Assembly (NCBI GenBank): GCA_017469425.1
Contig: JAFUGJ010000101.1
Span: 1 to 64,000, forward strand
Direction of reading: 5' to 3'
DNA: 64,000 bases
From: Bacteroidales bacterium
Lineage (GTDB): Bacteria > Bacteroidota > Bacteroidia > Bacteroidales > UBA932
Made by a program: the position numbers and the translations under genes. Of this stretch, positions 26,795-35,645 are shown in pieces. Within the stretch, counting starts at the first letter, position 1; the number at the start of each line of letters is the position of its first letter. The notes beneath the pieces were generated by a model that made no database searches, was not told where the DNA came from, and was given only the letters and a program-made list of their open reading frames with translations.

Positions 26795-28927
26795 TTATCT
26801 GAGTTTTTCTACAAGTTCATAATCGAGGAGACGCTGCTCCAGGTTGGCGCTCTTGACCTTGATGCGCACCGGGTCGCCCAGGCGGTAAACCTTGCGGGTG
26901 CGTTTGCCCACAAGCCGGTAGCGGGCTTCGTCGAATTCGAAGAAGTCGGACTTGATGTCGCGCAGGGCCACCATCCCTTCCACCATCGTGGGTTCGATGG
27001 CTACATACATGCCCCATTCGGTAACTCCCGAAACATGTCCGGGGAACTCCATGCCCACTTTGTCCTGCATGAATTCCACGAGTTTGTATTTTGTGCTTGT
27101 GCGCTCGGCGTCGGCGGCTATCACTTCGCGTTCCGAAGCGTGCTGACACTCGGTTTCGTAGTAGCTCTTGTTCTGCGACTCTCCGCCTTCCAGATAGATT
27201 GTAAGAAGACGGTGTACCATCGTGTCGGGATAGCGGCGGATGGGGGAGGTGAAGTGGGTGTAGAAGTCAAAGGCGAGCCCGTAGTGGCCGATGTTGTCGG
27301 TGCTGTAGCAGGCTTTTGCCATTGAGCGTAGGGCGATGTCTTCGAATGCGGCGAGTTCTGGCTTGTCCTTTGCCGCCTGCATGAGGGAGTTGATGCTCTT
27401 TGCAGCCGCGCGTCCCGAGAGTTCGCCGTCGATGTGGTAGCCGAATCCGCCCGCAAAGTTGCGCAGACCTTCGAGTTTTTCGGTATTGGGTTCGTCGTGG
27501 ATACGGTAAACGAAGGTCTTGGCTTTCTTGGATGCCACGCCGTTCATCTTGCCGTCGGTGGCAATGAATTCCGCAACCGTGCGGTTGGCGAGGAGCATGA
27601 ATTCTTCTATGAGGAAGTTGGCTTCTTTGCTGACCTTTTCGTAAACATTTATCGGTCGTCCGTTTTCATCAACCTCCACCTTCATTTCGGGCCTGTCGAA
27701 GTTTACCGCTCCGGCCTTGAACCGCTTGGCCTTCAGTCTCTGCGCCAAATCATTCAGAATTAGAATAGCTTCGCGGAGTTCAGCGGAGGGGAGTATTTCT
27801 TCTGAAACAGTCTCGCTGTGCTCGACCCCTCCCAGCGATGCTGGGCCCCTCCCTCTTACATTGCCGAGGGTGGCATGTGTTCCAGAAGAAATCTCCCTTC
27901 CGCCCTCAATAATCTCTTGCGCCTGCCCGTAGTCCAGGCGGAAATCCGAATTTATGACTGTGCGCCCTATCCAGCGGTTCTTGATTTCCGCCTTGGGAGT
28001 CATCTCGCAAACCACTGCAAAGGTGAGCTTGTCTTCGTGCGGACGCAGCGAACAGAGTTTGTTGCAAAGCTTTTCGGGGAGCATAGGAACCGTGCGGTCT
28101 ACAAGATAGACGCTCGTTCCGCGCTCGCGCGCCTCCCGGTCGACGGCGGTGCCGGGCTTTACATAATACGATACATCGGCGATATGCACGCCCACCTCGT
28201 AATTGCCGTTAGGGAGCTTACGGAACGACAGTGCGTCGTCGAAGTCCTTCGCGTCGGCAGGGTCGATGGTGAAGGTGAACACATCGCGGTAGTCTTTCCT
28301 GCCCTTCAGGTCTTTCGATGTTATCTTTTCCGATATGGCATCGGCGGCATCTTCCACTTCCTTCTCGAACTTATAGGGGAGATTGAATTCCGCGAGAATG
28401 GCGTGCATCTCGGTATTGTTTTCTCCGGGAAAGCCCAGAACATCGGCGATGTGCCCCCGGGGGCTGATGTCGCTGCGGTTCCAGCGGTCCACCACCACGG
28501 AAACCTTCATCCCTCTCTGCGCCCCTGCAGCCGCCGCCTCTTCGGCATCCACTTCAATGTCGTAGGGCATGTTCTTGCTCTGCATCAGCACCCACGCCTG
28601 GGCGCCCACGGTGTGGTAGATTCCCACGAACTGCTTGCCGCTGCGGCGTATAATCTCAATCACTTCCCCTTCCCTGCGGCGCGAAGCCTTTCCTCCGGCG
28701 CGCGACGATGCCTTGGTTCCGCTCTCCTTGGTAACGGCCACTCTCACAGTGTCGCCGTCCAGGGCGTTTCGGGTCTTGGACGCCTTGACATAGATGTCGT
28801 CATCCTGTCCGTCCACTATTACAAAAATGAATCCTTCGCGGGTCATCTGGACCCTTCCCTCCAGAATCGGGAAAACTTTTTTCTGCTTTCTGCCGGAACC
28901 TTTCCGGCTTGAATTCTTTTTTCTCAT
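26795..28927 (-). CDS. rnr: Ribonuclease R, with an in-frame palindromic insertion
   Basis: 3'-5' exoribonuclease for structured RNA. ATG at 28927 (MRKKNSSRKG) gives 710 residues; the frame is open to 29008, but that stretch overlaps the divergent promoter. Order: cold-shock domains (about 30-170), RNB catalytic domain with DPADAKDFDDAL near 222-233, and a C-terminal S1 domain ending near residue 705. Residues about 344-380 (HATLGNVRGRGPASLGGVEH region) are not expected in the family. They are encoded by 27789-27897, which is bounded by inverted repeats. The insertion follows the conserved AQEII motif in a region likely to be a surface loop, so activity may survive. First gene of a minus-strand operon. 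Confidence 0.93.
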   Translation of the reverse strand: MRKKNSSRKGSGRKQKKVFPILEGRVQMTREGFIFVIVDGQDDDIYVKASKTRNALDGDTVRVAVTKESGTKASSRAGGKASRRREGEVIEIIRRSGKQFVGIYHTVGAQAWVLMQSKNMPYDIEVDAEEAAAAGAQRGMKVSVVVDRWNRSDISPRGHIADVLGFPGENNTEMHAILAEFNLPYKFEKEVEDAADAISEKITSKDLKGRKDYRDVFTFTIDPADAKDFDDALSFRKLPNGNYEVGVHIADVSYYVKPGTAVDREARERGTSVYLVDRTVPMLPEKLCNKLCSLRPHEDKLTFAVVCEMTPKAEIKNRWIGRTVINSDFRLDYGQAQEIIEGGREISSGTHATLGNVRGRGPASLGGVEHSETVSEEILPSAELREAILILNDLAQRLKAKRFKAGAVNFDRPEMKVEVDENGRPINVYEKVSKEANFLIEEFMLLANRTVAEFIATDGKMNGVASKKAKTFVYRIHDEPNTEKLEGLRNFAGGFGYHIDGELSGRAAAKSINSLMQAAKDKPELAAFEDIALRSMAKACYSTDNIGHYGLAFDFYTHFTSPIRRYPDTMVHRLLTIYLEGGESQNKSYYETECQHASEREVIAADAERTSTKYKLVEFMQDKVGMEFPGHVSGVTEWGMYVAIEPTMVEGMVALRDIKSDFFEFDEARYRLVGKRTRKVYRLGDPVRIKVKSANLEQRLLDYELVEKLR
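27789..27897. mobile_element. Inverted-repeat-bounded insertion inside rnr (MITE or palindromic coding element)
   Basis: About 20-bp terminal inverted repeats, GGGAGTATTTCTTCTGAAAC at 27789-27808 and the complement-like 27878-27897, with two differences. The core contains further palindromes (CCCAGCGATGCTGGG). Reading frame is kept through the element. No transposase is present. Confidence 0.65.
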
Positions 28928-28933
28928 ACGATA

Positions 28934-28941
28934 CAAAGTTA
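28934..28941 (-). promoter_or_regulatory. Candidate -7 element of rnr
   Basis: Minus strand TAACTTTG lies 6 nt before the rnr ATG at 28927. A -33 match is weak. The short or absent leader resembles other starts in this window. Confidence 0.4.
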
Positions 28942-28950
28942 GAAAATTCT

Positions 28951-28958
28951 TACCTTTG
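28951..28958 (+). promoter_or_regulatory. Candidate -7 element of the phosphoesterase gene
   Basis: TACCTTTG matches TAnnTTTG. It lies 21 nt before the ATG at 28980 and back to back with the rnr element, so both promoters share about 25 bp. Confidence 0.5.
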
Positions 28959-28979
28959 TGCGACAATATGAACCACAAA

Positions 28980-30167
28980 ATGAAACGCTTTATTTTAATC
29001 ATCTCCATTTTGCTGGCAGGGCTCTCTGCCGGTGCCCAGGAAACGCCCCGCAGGGCCTATGCAATTTGCGGACCTTATGTACAGAACCCCACGACCACGG
29101 GCTTTACCGTAGTGTGGGAATCCAATATGCATGCAATCGGCTGGGTTGAACTTGCTCCCGACGACGGAACCCATTTTTACAATTCCGACAGGCCCAAGTA
29201 CTACGACATGCGCGGCTTCGGCAACCAGGTCATCAGCACCATCCACAAAGTGCGCGTGGACGGCCTTCAGCCCGGCACCACTTACCGCTACCGCATCATG
29301 ATGAAGGGCGTAAAGGAATTCAAGGGCCCCGGAGAGGTGGAGTATGTGCTTGGATGGGGAAGCAATGTCTATTCAAAGAATCCCTTTAAGGTCACAACAT
29401 TGAAGAAGGATTACGATAAAGTCCGCTTCGATGTGTATAACGATATCCACCAGCAGGATTCGATTCTCAATGTGCTGATGCAGGGTTCCAAGAAGGAGGA
29501 ACTGGATTTCGTGGCATTCAACGGCGACATGGTGAGCTCCCTTGCGTGGAAGGAGAAGATACGCGACATGTATCTTGCCACCGGTGCGAAGAATCTGGAA
29601 GGGAGCATTCCCCTCTATAATCTGCGCGGCAACCATGAGTTCCGCGGGGTGGATACGAAGCATTGGTTCGACTACGCCGACCTCCCTGAAGGAAAACCCT
29701 ACTGGACCGCATCGTACGGCAAGTTCTTCTTTATTTTCCTCGACACCTGCGAGGATAAGCCCGACAACGACATAGAGTATGGCGGAACCATGCTGTCGGA
29801 ACCCTATCTGAAGGAAGAGGCCGCATGGCTCTCGAAGGTGGTGGAGTCGGATGAGTGCAAGAATGCCGATGTGCGCATCGTGATAGGGCACATCTATCCC
29901 GAATCCGCAAGCTGGTACGGCAACAGGAAGATAGAAGAGCACTTCGTGCCCGTGCTCAACAAGGCGGGCATCAGCCTGTGGATTGCGGCTCACCTGCACC
30001 AGTGGCGCGAGGATGAACCCGGAAAGGTTTCGGGCGCGAATTTCCCCGTTATCGTGAACAGCACCTGCGAGCGCTTGGAAGTGACTGCTACAAAGAAGGA
30101 TATCTCCCTGAAAGCCTTCTCTCCCGACGGAAAGCAGACCCACAGTTACAACTGCAAGGTAAAGTAG
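28980..30167 (+). CDS. Secreted calcineurin-like phosphoesterase with Fn3-type N-domain
   Basis: A 395-residue metallophosphoesterase with a signal peptide (about 1-19, ending SAGAQ). Residues about 28-125 form the fibronectin/purple-acid-phosphatase N-domain (GLQPGTTYRYRI). The catalytic domain has the expected series: DIH, FNGDMV, RGNHE, VIGH and AAHLHQW; the last replaces the more common GHxH. Start 28980 is preferred over 28968 because the latter lies almost at the predicted transcription start. It converges with the MATE gene (6 nt apart). The substrate, a phosphomonoester or phosphodiester in the periplasm, is not determined. Confidence 0.88.
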   Translation: MKRFILIISILLAGLSAGAQETPRRAYAICGPYVQNPTTTGFTVVWESNMHAIGWVELAPDDGTHFYNSDRPKYYDMRGFGNQVISTIHKVRVDGLQPGTTYRYRIMMKGVKEFKGPGEVEYVLGWGSNVYSKNPFKVTTLKKDYDKVRFDVYNDIHQQDSILNVLMQGSKKEELDFVAFNGDMVSSLAWKEKIRDMYLATGAKNLEGSIPLYNLRGNHEFRGVDTKHWFDYADLPEGKPYWTASYGKFFFIFLDTCEDKPDNDIEYGGTMLSEPYLKEEAAWLSKVVESDECKNADVRIVIGHIYPESASWYGNRKIEEHFVPVLNKAGISLWIAAHLHQWREDEPGKVSGANFPVIVNSTCERLEVTATKKDISLKAFSPDGKQTHSYNCKVK

Positions 30168-30173
30168 TGCATT

Positions 30174-31613
30174 TCAGAGCCTTGAGAGGACTTCTGCCCT
30201 GTATCTGATGCTGAGGTGGACGGTCCTTGCGGCGAGATGCGCGAAGTATGCCGCCATCAGAAGATGTATGGCGGCGGGGTTGTACGGCGTTGCGGCGAAA
30301 AGTTCCGGTGCCAGGGCTCTCCCTGCAAACCACACGCCGAGGAAGGCGGCAAGCGCCCAGGTCATGGCGTTGCGCATGGCCTTGGAAGCGGTAGCTCCTA
30401 TGTAGATGCCGTCCCAAGTGAAAGCGGCGCAGCCTATGGGTGGCATGGCAATCAGCCAGGGTATGAATTGCATGCAGCTGTCGGTTACGGCAGGGTCGTC
30501 GCTCATCAGCCGCAGCATGGGAAGCCCGGCAAGTGCGTAGATGAACATCCAGATTCCCGCCACGCCCATGCTCCATCGGAAAGTGCCCGCTACGCTTCTG
30601 CGGAGCATTGCGCCGTCCTTTGCACCTATGAAGCGTCCGGTAAGGGCCTCTCCGGCATAGGCGAATCCGTCGGTGAAATAAGAGAAAATCATCAGCAGGT
30701 TCATCATGATATTGGCGCATGCGAGGAGCGTTTCCCCATAGCGCGATGCGATGATGGTGTAGCCGAGGTAGATGCCAGTGAAGCACAGCGACCGGACGAA
30801 CAGGTCGGTATTCAGGTGGAAGAAGTCTGCAATGCCTGAAGCTGGCCGGGCAGGCAAAGGACCGTCCGAAGTCGCAGGGACATTCGGTACGGCATTGCCT
30901 TCTCCGGACACGACGCCCGCGCACGGCATTGTAGACTTCTTCGGTGACATCCGGTATTTGAAACGGCAGACGCAGAAGGCGAAGATGAGCCCGGAGTATT
31001 GGGCAATGACCGTGCCGAGCGCGATGCCCGGGAAACCCATTCCCTGCCAGGAGCCTATGCCAAGGGTGAGGATGATGCTTGCGGCAATGTTCACAACATT
31101 CACAATGAGGTCGGTGAACATGGAACTTACCGTATCCTGCATGCCTATGAACCACCCCTTGAATGACATCAGGCTGAGTGTCGCCGGTGCTGCCCAGATG
31201 CGAATCATCACATACCGGATTGCAAGGGCGGCAACCCCGGGAGTAGCGTCCCGGAATATGAGGGCAAGGCGGGAGATGGGCCATTGGAGAGCCAGCAACA
31301 GAACGGATATGGCAAAGGACAGGCTCACCGCCCTCCGAAGGATGGAATGGCATTCGGACGGCGCCATTCTCCCATAAGCCTGGGCTGTTAGGCCGCCCGT
31401 GCTTGCCCGCAGGAAGGCGAAATTCCAATAGATGACACTGAGAATCATCGCCCCCACGGAAATCCCCCCTATGAACTCCGCACTGCTCCCGGCGACAGAA
31501 TGAAGATGCCCGGCCACGGCAGTATCCACCAGCCCCACGAGTGGAACGGTAATGTTCGCAAGTATGCTTGGAACGGCCAGGCGCAGTATTTCCTTGTCGA
31601 GGGCTTTCATCAT
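30174..31613 (-). CDS. MATE family efflux transporter with an in-frame palindromic insertion
   Basis: Inner-membrane multidrug or metabolite exporter of 479 residues with about 12 hydrophobic segments and the family opening LAVPSILANITVPLVGLVDTAVAG. Residues about 225-265 (KKSTMPCAGVVSGEG...PARPASG) are extra relative to family expectation and fall in the central cytoplasmic loop between the two six-helix bundles. They are encoded by 30819-30942, which is bounded by 18-bp inverted repeats. The start overlaps the stop of rsgA (ATGA type, 31610-31613), so translation is coupled. The substrate is unknown. Confidence 0.9.
   Translation of the reverse strand: MMKALDKEILRLAVPSILANITVPLVGLVDTAVAGHLHSVAGSSAEFIGGISVGAMILSVIYWNFAFLRASTGGLTAQAYGRMAPSECHSILRRAVSLSFAISVLLLALQWPISRLALIFRDATPGVAALAIRYVMIRIWAAPATLSLMSFKGWFIGMQDTVSSMFTDLIVNVVNIAASIILTLGIGSWQGMGFPGIALGTVIAQYSGLIFAFCVCRFKYRMSPKKSTMPCAGVVSGEGNAVPNVPATSDGPLPARPASGIADFFHLNTDLFVRSLCFTGIYLGYTIIASRYGETLLACANIMMNLLMIFSYFTDGFAYAGEALTGRFIGAKDGAMLRRSVAGTFRWSMGVAGIWMFIYALAGLPMLRLMSDDPAVTDSCMQFIPWLIAMPPIGCAAFTWDGIYIGATASKAMRNAMTWALAAFLGVWFAGRALAPELFAATPYNPAAIHLLMAAYFAHLAARTVHLSIRYRAEVLSRL
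30819..30942. mobile_element. Inverted-repeat-bounded insertion inside the MATE gene
   Basis: GAAGAAGTCTGCAATGCC (30819-30836) and its inverted partner (30925-30942) match at 17 of 18 positions. The GC-rich core codes for a proline/alanine/glycine-rich loop without stops. It is a second example, with different arms, of the arrangement seen in rnr. Confidence 0.6.
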
Positions 31614-32530
31614 TGCCTGAATTTCCCGTCGTCCTCGAGCATGCCGAGGTAGGAGTTGTATCGTTCGGAGCTGATTTCGCCGGTTTCAACGGCAGCCTTT
31701 ACTGCGCATCCCGGCTCATGGGTGTGGGTGCAGGGCACGAAACGGCAGTCGTCGGCTACGCGCAGCATTTCGGGGAAGTATTTTGCGATTTCCTCCTTCT
31801 CCAGGTCTACCAGCCCGAATCCCCTGAGCCCAGGGGAGTCAATGAGGTATCCGTCGCTGAATTTGTACATCTCGTAAAGCGAGGTGGTGTGCTTTCCCTG
31901 CAGATGGGCGAGGGATATCTGCCCGATTTTTGGGTCGAGAGAAGGGTCTATTGCCTTGATTACGGAGGATTTTCCCACTCCGGATTCGCCGGAAAACAGG
32001 CTCAGGCGGCCTTTGCATGCGTCGCGCAGGGCATCTATCCCTTCCCCCGTTTTGCAGGAAGTCTGAATCACCCTGTATCCCGCCCCTTCGTAGATTTGCA
32101 TGAAGGTTTCCACTGCTTCCGGGGCGTCTTCCCGGTAGAGGTCAACTTTGTTGAGCACTATGACCGCCGGGATTTTATACACTTCGCAGGTAACCAGGAT
32201 TCGGTCGAGGAAGGGGAGTTTTATTTCGGGAAAAAAGAGGCTCACTACAATCACCGCCTGGTCGAGGTTGGCGGCAATGACATGGGCCTGGCGGCTCAGG
32301 TTCGTGGATTTGCGGATGAGGTAATTGCTTCGCGGAAGGATTTCGGTAATGACGCCGTCCTCGTAGCGGACCCTGTCGCCCACCGCGACGGGATTGGTCG
32401 AGGAACTTTTCTGCAGGCGGACTTTTCCTCGGAGCACGGCGGGAAACGGCTCCCATGCCGGGAGCTCGCTAAGCAGATAATGGCTGCCTGCATTCTTTAC
32501 GACCGTTGCCGTTCCGCCTGTCTTTGCCAT
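31610..32530 (-). CDS. rsgA: Ribosome small-subunit-dependent GTPase A
   Basis: Late 30S maturation factor. At 306 residues it has the expected layout: OB-fold N-domain, circularly permuted GTPase with G4 (LNKVDL) before G1 (GESGVGKSS) and G3 (DSPGLRGFGL), and a C-terminal zinc-binding motif with Cys-x4-Cys-x-His-x4-Cys (CRFVPCTHTHEPGC). The start codon overlaps the prenyl synthase stop (TAA at 32530-32532), and its stop overlaps the MATE start, so three genes are coupled. Confidence 0.95.
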   Translation of the reverse strand: MAKTGGTATVVKNAGSHYLLSELPAWEPFPAVLRGKVRLQKSSSTNPVAVGDRVRYEDGVITEILPRSNYLIRKSTNLSRQAHVIAANLDQAVIVVSLFFPEIKLPFLDRILVTCEVYKIPAVIVLNKVDLYREDAPEAVETFMQIYEGAGYRVIQTSCKTGEGIDALRDACKGRLSLFSGESGVGKSSVIKAIDPSLDPKIGQISLAHLQGKHTTSLYEMYKFSDGYLIDSPGLRGFGLVDLEKEEIAKYFPEMLRVADDCRFVPCTHTHEPGCAVKAAVETGEISSERYNSYLGMLEDDGKFRQ

Positions 32531-33516
32531 TATTTTGCGCGTCCTACGAGTTTTTCGGCAAAGCGCCGCAGCGTTTCCGAACGGATTGCCGACAGTTTCA
32601 GGGAAGAAGTGGCCTCAAGGGCCTTGGATGTGTAAAGGGCTATCTCGGCACGGGCATCCGTATCGGCGCCGCAGTTCATGTAATCCTGCCTGATTGTCTC
32701 AATTTTTACCCTGTCGGCTTCGGGAGAAGAAGTGCTGCAGTTGAAGCGTGCGATAAAATCCTCCCTCTCCTTTCCGGAAAGCTTTTCTATGGTGCGTACG
32801 GTCAGCCAGCTCTTCTTGCAGTTGAGGATGTCGCCTCCGATGGGCTTGCCGAATACTTTTTCGTCGCCGAAGGCATCCAGATAATCGTCTGCCACCTGGA
32901 AAGCCATTCCCAGTTCATAGCCATATCGGTACATCGCTTCGCTGTCCTTTTCCGAAGCGCCTGCAAGCAGGGCTCCCATCTTTGCGGAGCAAGCCAGAAG
33001 CACGGCTGTCTTCAGCCCTATCATCTTGCAGTATTCCTCCATGGAAACCTGGGGAACACGCTCGAATTCCATGTCGTATTGCTGCCCTTCGCAGACCTCG
33101 GCCGCCGTCTTGCTGAAAAGCTCGAGCACTGCCTCCAGCTTGTCGGAAGGGGCGGTGGCTATGCGCTTGTAGGCATCAATCTGCATCACATCACCGGAGA
33201 GGATTGCGGTATCCTCATCCCATTTTTTCCATACTGTAGGCTTGCCACGGCGCAGGGGGGAACGGTCCATGATGTCGTCGTGCAGGAGGGTGAATGTGTG
33301 GAAGACCTCCAGCGCGCGGGCCGGTTCAAGAACCTCGTTTGCGATGCTGTCCCTGAAAATGGAGTAAGCCGTGAGGCAGAGGCGCGGGCGGATGCGTTTT
33401 CCGCCTATTTCAATCATGTATCGCAGCGGGTCATAGAGTCCTGCGGGTTCGGCAGGGAATTCTATGCCCGCGAACATTTTTTTTACGGTGGTATCTATCA
33501 GTGCTTCTGTTATCAT
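32530..33516 (-). CDS. Polyprenyl (octaprenyl-type) diphosphate synthase
   Basis: Condenses isopentenyl diphosphate onto allylic diphosphates to make the long isoprenoid chain for quinones or the cell-wall carrier. The 328-residue protein has both aspartate-rich motifs: DDIMDRS (first) and DDYLD (second), plus GGKRIRPRL at the N-terminus. ATG at 33516 is chosen over the upstream frame opening at 33552 because that region holds the promoter. Residues before DD do not show the bulky pair used by short-chain enzymes, but chain length cannot be stated safely. First gene of the prenyl synthase-rsgA-MATE operon. Confidence 0.9.
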   Translation of the reverse strand: MITEALIDTTVKKMFAGIEFPAEPAGLYDPLRYMIEIGGKRIRPRLCLTAYSIFRDSIANEVLEPARALEVFHTFTLLHDDIMDRSPLRRGKPTVWKKWDEDTAILSGDVMQIDAYKRIATAPSDKLEAVLELFSKTAAEVCEGQQYDMEFERVPQVSMEEYCKMIGLKTAVLLACSAKMGALLAGASEKDSEAMYRYGYELGMAFQVADDYLDAFGDEKVFGKPIGGDILNCKKSWLTVRTIEKLSGKEREDFIARFNCSTSSPEADRVKIETIRQDYMNCGADTDARAEIALYTSKALEATSSLKLSAIRSETLRRFAEKLVGRAK

Positions 33517-33521
33517 ATCCA

Positions 33522-33552
33522 CAAAAGTAATAAATTTGGATGTCGATGCCAA
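33522..33552 (-). promoter_or_regulatory. Promoter of the prenyl synthase-rsgA-MATE operon
   Basis: Minus strand TTG (complement of 33550-33552), 20 nt spacer, TACTTTTG (complement of 33522-33529). The ATG lies 5 nt beyond the -7 element, implying a very short leader or leaderless transcript. Confidence 0.55.
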
Positions 33553-33560
33553 GCCGCCGC

Positions 33561-33591
33561 TTTGTTTTTCGGCCGATTATTGATAGATTTG
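33561..33591 (+). promoter_or_regulatory. Promoter of the YgjP-like protease gene
   Basis: TTTG (33561-33564), 19 nt spacer, TAGATTTG (33584-33591), ATG 7 nt later at 33599. Divergent from the promoter at 33522-33552. Confidence 0.7.
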
Positions 33592-33598
33592 CGCCGCC

Positions 33599-34006
33599 AT
33601 GAGAATAACTTTGGGCGATATCCTTTCAGGACGGGTGCGGTTCGTGGTGCGGAGGCGCAGGCGCAAACTGCCCGAAACCCCTGAGGTGGCCGCACTTCGC
33701 AAAGAGGCGAAGGCGTATCTTCCCGTGCGGCTCGCCGAGCTCGCCGCGGAGCATGGCTTCGAGTTCAATTCGGTGCGCATCAAGCACAATTCCAGCAACT
33801 GGGGAAGCTGCTCGTCGAAAGGCAACATCAACCTGAACCTCAATCTCATGCGTCTGCCGGAAGAGCTGCGCGACTATGTTCTTCTCCACGAACTCTGCCA
33901 CCTGCGCCACATGAACCACGGACCCGAGTTCCACGCGCTGCTCGAAAGCCTCTGCCCCAACCATGCCGAACTTCGCAAAAGGCTCAGGGAATACAAGTTG
34001 ATTTAA
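33599..34006 (+). CDS. YgjP-like / SprT-related metallopeptidase
   Basis: A 135-residue protein of the DUF45/YgjP family. Conserved elements are NWGSCSSKGNINLN and the zinc motif HELCH followed by LRHMNHGPEFH, which supply the zincin ligands. The family average is about 230 residues; this form lacks most of the N-terminal beta region and begins with a short basic stretch (VVRRRRRK). Physiological substrates are unknown. It precedes engB by 52 nt; engB has its own -7 element. Confidence 0.85.
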   Translation: MRITLGDILSGRVRFVVRRRRRKLPETPEVAALRKEAKAYLPVRLAELAAEHGFEFNSVRIKHNSSNWGSCSSKGNINLNLNLMRLPEELRDYVLLHELCHLRHMNHGPEFHALLESLCPNHAELRKRLREYKLI

Positions 34007-34043
34007 AAACTAAATTATTTACATAAAAGTCGGCGGAAATGGC

Positions 34044-34051
34044 TATATTTG
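34044..34051 (+). promoter_or_regulatory. Candidate -7 element of engB
   Basis: TATATTTG, 7 nt before the ATG at 34059. The -33 position shows only TTTA. Confidence 0.4.
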
Positions 34052-34058
34052 CAATGCA

Positions 34059-34655
34059 ATGAAGATAACGGACGCTAAATTCGCTGGCAGCAGCACGAGG
34101 GTTTCCGGCAAACCCAAGCGGAAACTGCCCGAATTCGCCTTTATCGGAAGGTCGAATGTGGGCAAGAGTTCGCTCATCAACATGCTCACCGGCAACGGCA
34201 GGCTTGCCATGACTTCTTCCACTCCCGGCAAGACCAAGCTCGTCAACCATTTCCTCATCAACGACAGGTGGTATCTGGTGGATCTCCCCGGCTACGGCTA
34301 TGCCAGGATGGGGCAGAAAGGGCGCGGCGAACTGCAGGCGGTAATCAGCGACTACATCCTCGGCTCCGAAGAACTGCGCACCCTTTTCGTGCTGGTGGAT
34401 TCCCGCTACGACATCACCCCCATCGACATCGGCTTCATTGCCGAACTCGGCGAAAAGGGCATCCCCTTCGCCCTTGTCTTCACGAAATGCGACAAACTCG
34501 GCCCGGTGGCGCTGCAGGCGCAGATAGAGCAAAGCTGCAGCATCCTCCTTCGCGACTGGGAAAGTCTTCCTCCGGTTTTCGTGAGCTCTGCGGTAAAAAA
34601 GCAGGGACGCGACGAAATCCTGAAGTATATTGACGAGATTCTATCATTAAAATAA
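34059..34655 (+). CDS. engB: Ribosome biogenesis GTP-binding protein EngB/YsxC/YihA
   Basis: GTPase needed for 50S assembly; 198 residues, a normal length. G1 is GRSNVGKSS, G3 DLPGYGYA, G4 TKCDKL, with the G2 threonine region in MTSSTPGKTK. It is followed 3 nt later by prs, so the two are probably co-transcribed with der and xseA downstream. Confidence 0.95.
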   Translation: MKITDAKFAGSSTRVSGKPKRKLPEFAFIGRSNVGKSSLINMLTGNGRLAMTSSTPGKTKLVNHFLINDRWYLVDLPGYGYARMGQKGRGELQAVISDYILGSEELRTLFVLVDSRYDITPIDIGFIAELGEKGIPFALVFTKCDKLGPVALQAQIEQSCSILLRDWESLPPVFVSSAVKKQGRDEILKYIDEILSLK

Positions 34656-34658
34656 ACT

Positions 34659-35645
34659 ATGCAACACGAACACAGAATGTTGGTTTTCAGCTGCAAGGCT
34701 TCCGAAGCTTTTGCGCAGCAAGTGGTGAGTTATCTTCAGGCTACCGAGGGGCCCGATGACGAGCACATTGTACTCGGCCAGTTGGAAGTGGATAAGTTCA
34801 GCGACGGAGAGTTCCAGCCTTCGTACCGCGACAGCGTGCGCGGGGCGACGGTGTTCCTCATCCAGAGCACATTCCCCCCGGCAGACAATCTGATGGAGCT
34901 GCTTCTGTGCATCGATGCGGCCAAGCGTGCCTCCGCCGACAAGGTGATAGCAGTGATGCCCTATTTCGGATGGGCCCGTCAGGACCGCAAGGACCGCCCC
35001 CGCGTGAGCATCGGTGCCAAGCTCGTAGCCAACCTGCTTCGTGCAGCCGGATGTGACCGCGTGATGACCTGCGACCTCCATGCCGACCAGATACAAGGCT
35101 TTTTCGATATTCCGGTCGACCACATCTACGCCAGCGGAGTGTTCGTGAAGGAGATTTCCGAAATGAAGCTCAAGCACCTCGCCATCGCCGCTCCCGACAT
35201 GGGCGGTGCAAAGAGGGCCAACTCTTATGCCAAATACCTGAGCAAACGCCGCGACTGCCCCGTCATCATCTGCCACAAGACCCGCGAGCGCGCCAATGTG
35301 GTGAGCGAGATAAAGGCTATTGGCGATGTGGAAGGAAAGGATGTGGTTATCGTCGATGATATGATAGATACCGCCGGCACCCTCTGCAAGGCTGCCGATG
35401 TGCTCAAGAAGATGGGTGCGGAGAGCGTGCGCGCCTGCGCCAGCCACGGAGTGCTTTCCGGCGAAGCCCTGAACCGCATCGAGGCTTCGGCGCTTGACGA
35501 AGTGCTCATTACCGACACCATCCCGCATGCCGAGCTTGCGGATTATCCCAAAATCAAGGTCCTGAGCATCGCTCCCGTATTTGCCGAGATGATGCGCAGG
35601 GTTTATATGTACGAACCTATCAGCACACAGTTCGAGGTCAAGTGA
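34659..35645 (+). CDS. prs: Ribose-phosphate pyrophosphokinase
   Basis: Makes PRPP from ribose 5-phosphate and ATP for purine, pyrimidine, NAD and amino-acid synthesis. The 328 residues include the flexible-loop region MPYFGWARQDRKDRPR, the metal-binding DLHADQIQGFF, and the PRPP loop VIVDDMIDTAGTL. Its stop overlaps the start of the next small gene by one base (TGATG). Confidence 0.96.
   Translation: MQHEHRMLVFSCKASEAFAQQVVSYLQATEGPDDEHIVLGQLEVDKFSDGEFQPSYRDSVRGATVFLIQSTFPPADNLMELLLCIDAAKRASADKVIAVMPYFGWARQDRKDRPRVSIGAKLVANLLRAAGCDRVMTCDLHADQIQGFFDIPVDHIYASGVFVKEISEMKLKHLAIAAPDMGGAKRANSYAKYLSKRRDCPVIICHKTRERANVVSEIKAIGDVEGKDVVIVDDMIDTAGTLCKAADVLKKMGAESVRACASHGVLSGEALNRIEASALDEVLITDTIPHAELADYPKIKVLSIAPVFAEMMRRVYMYEPISTQFEVK

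Noticed and set aside
30088..31689. 533-codon minus-strand frame overlapping the MATE gene in another frame
   Set aside because: Arg/His/Cys-rich translation without membrane helices, while the MATE frame has the family pattern.
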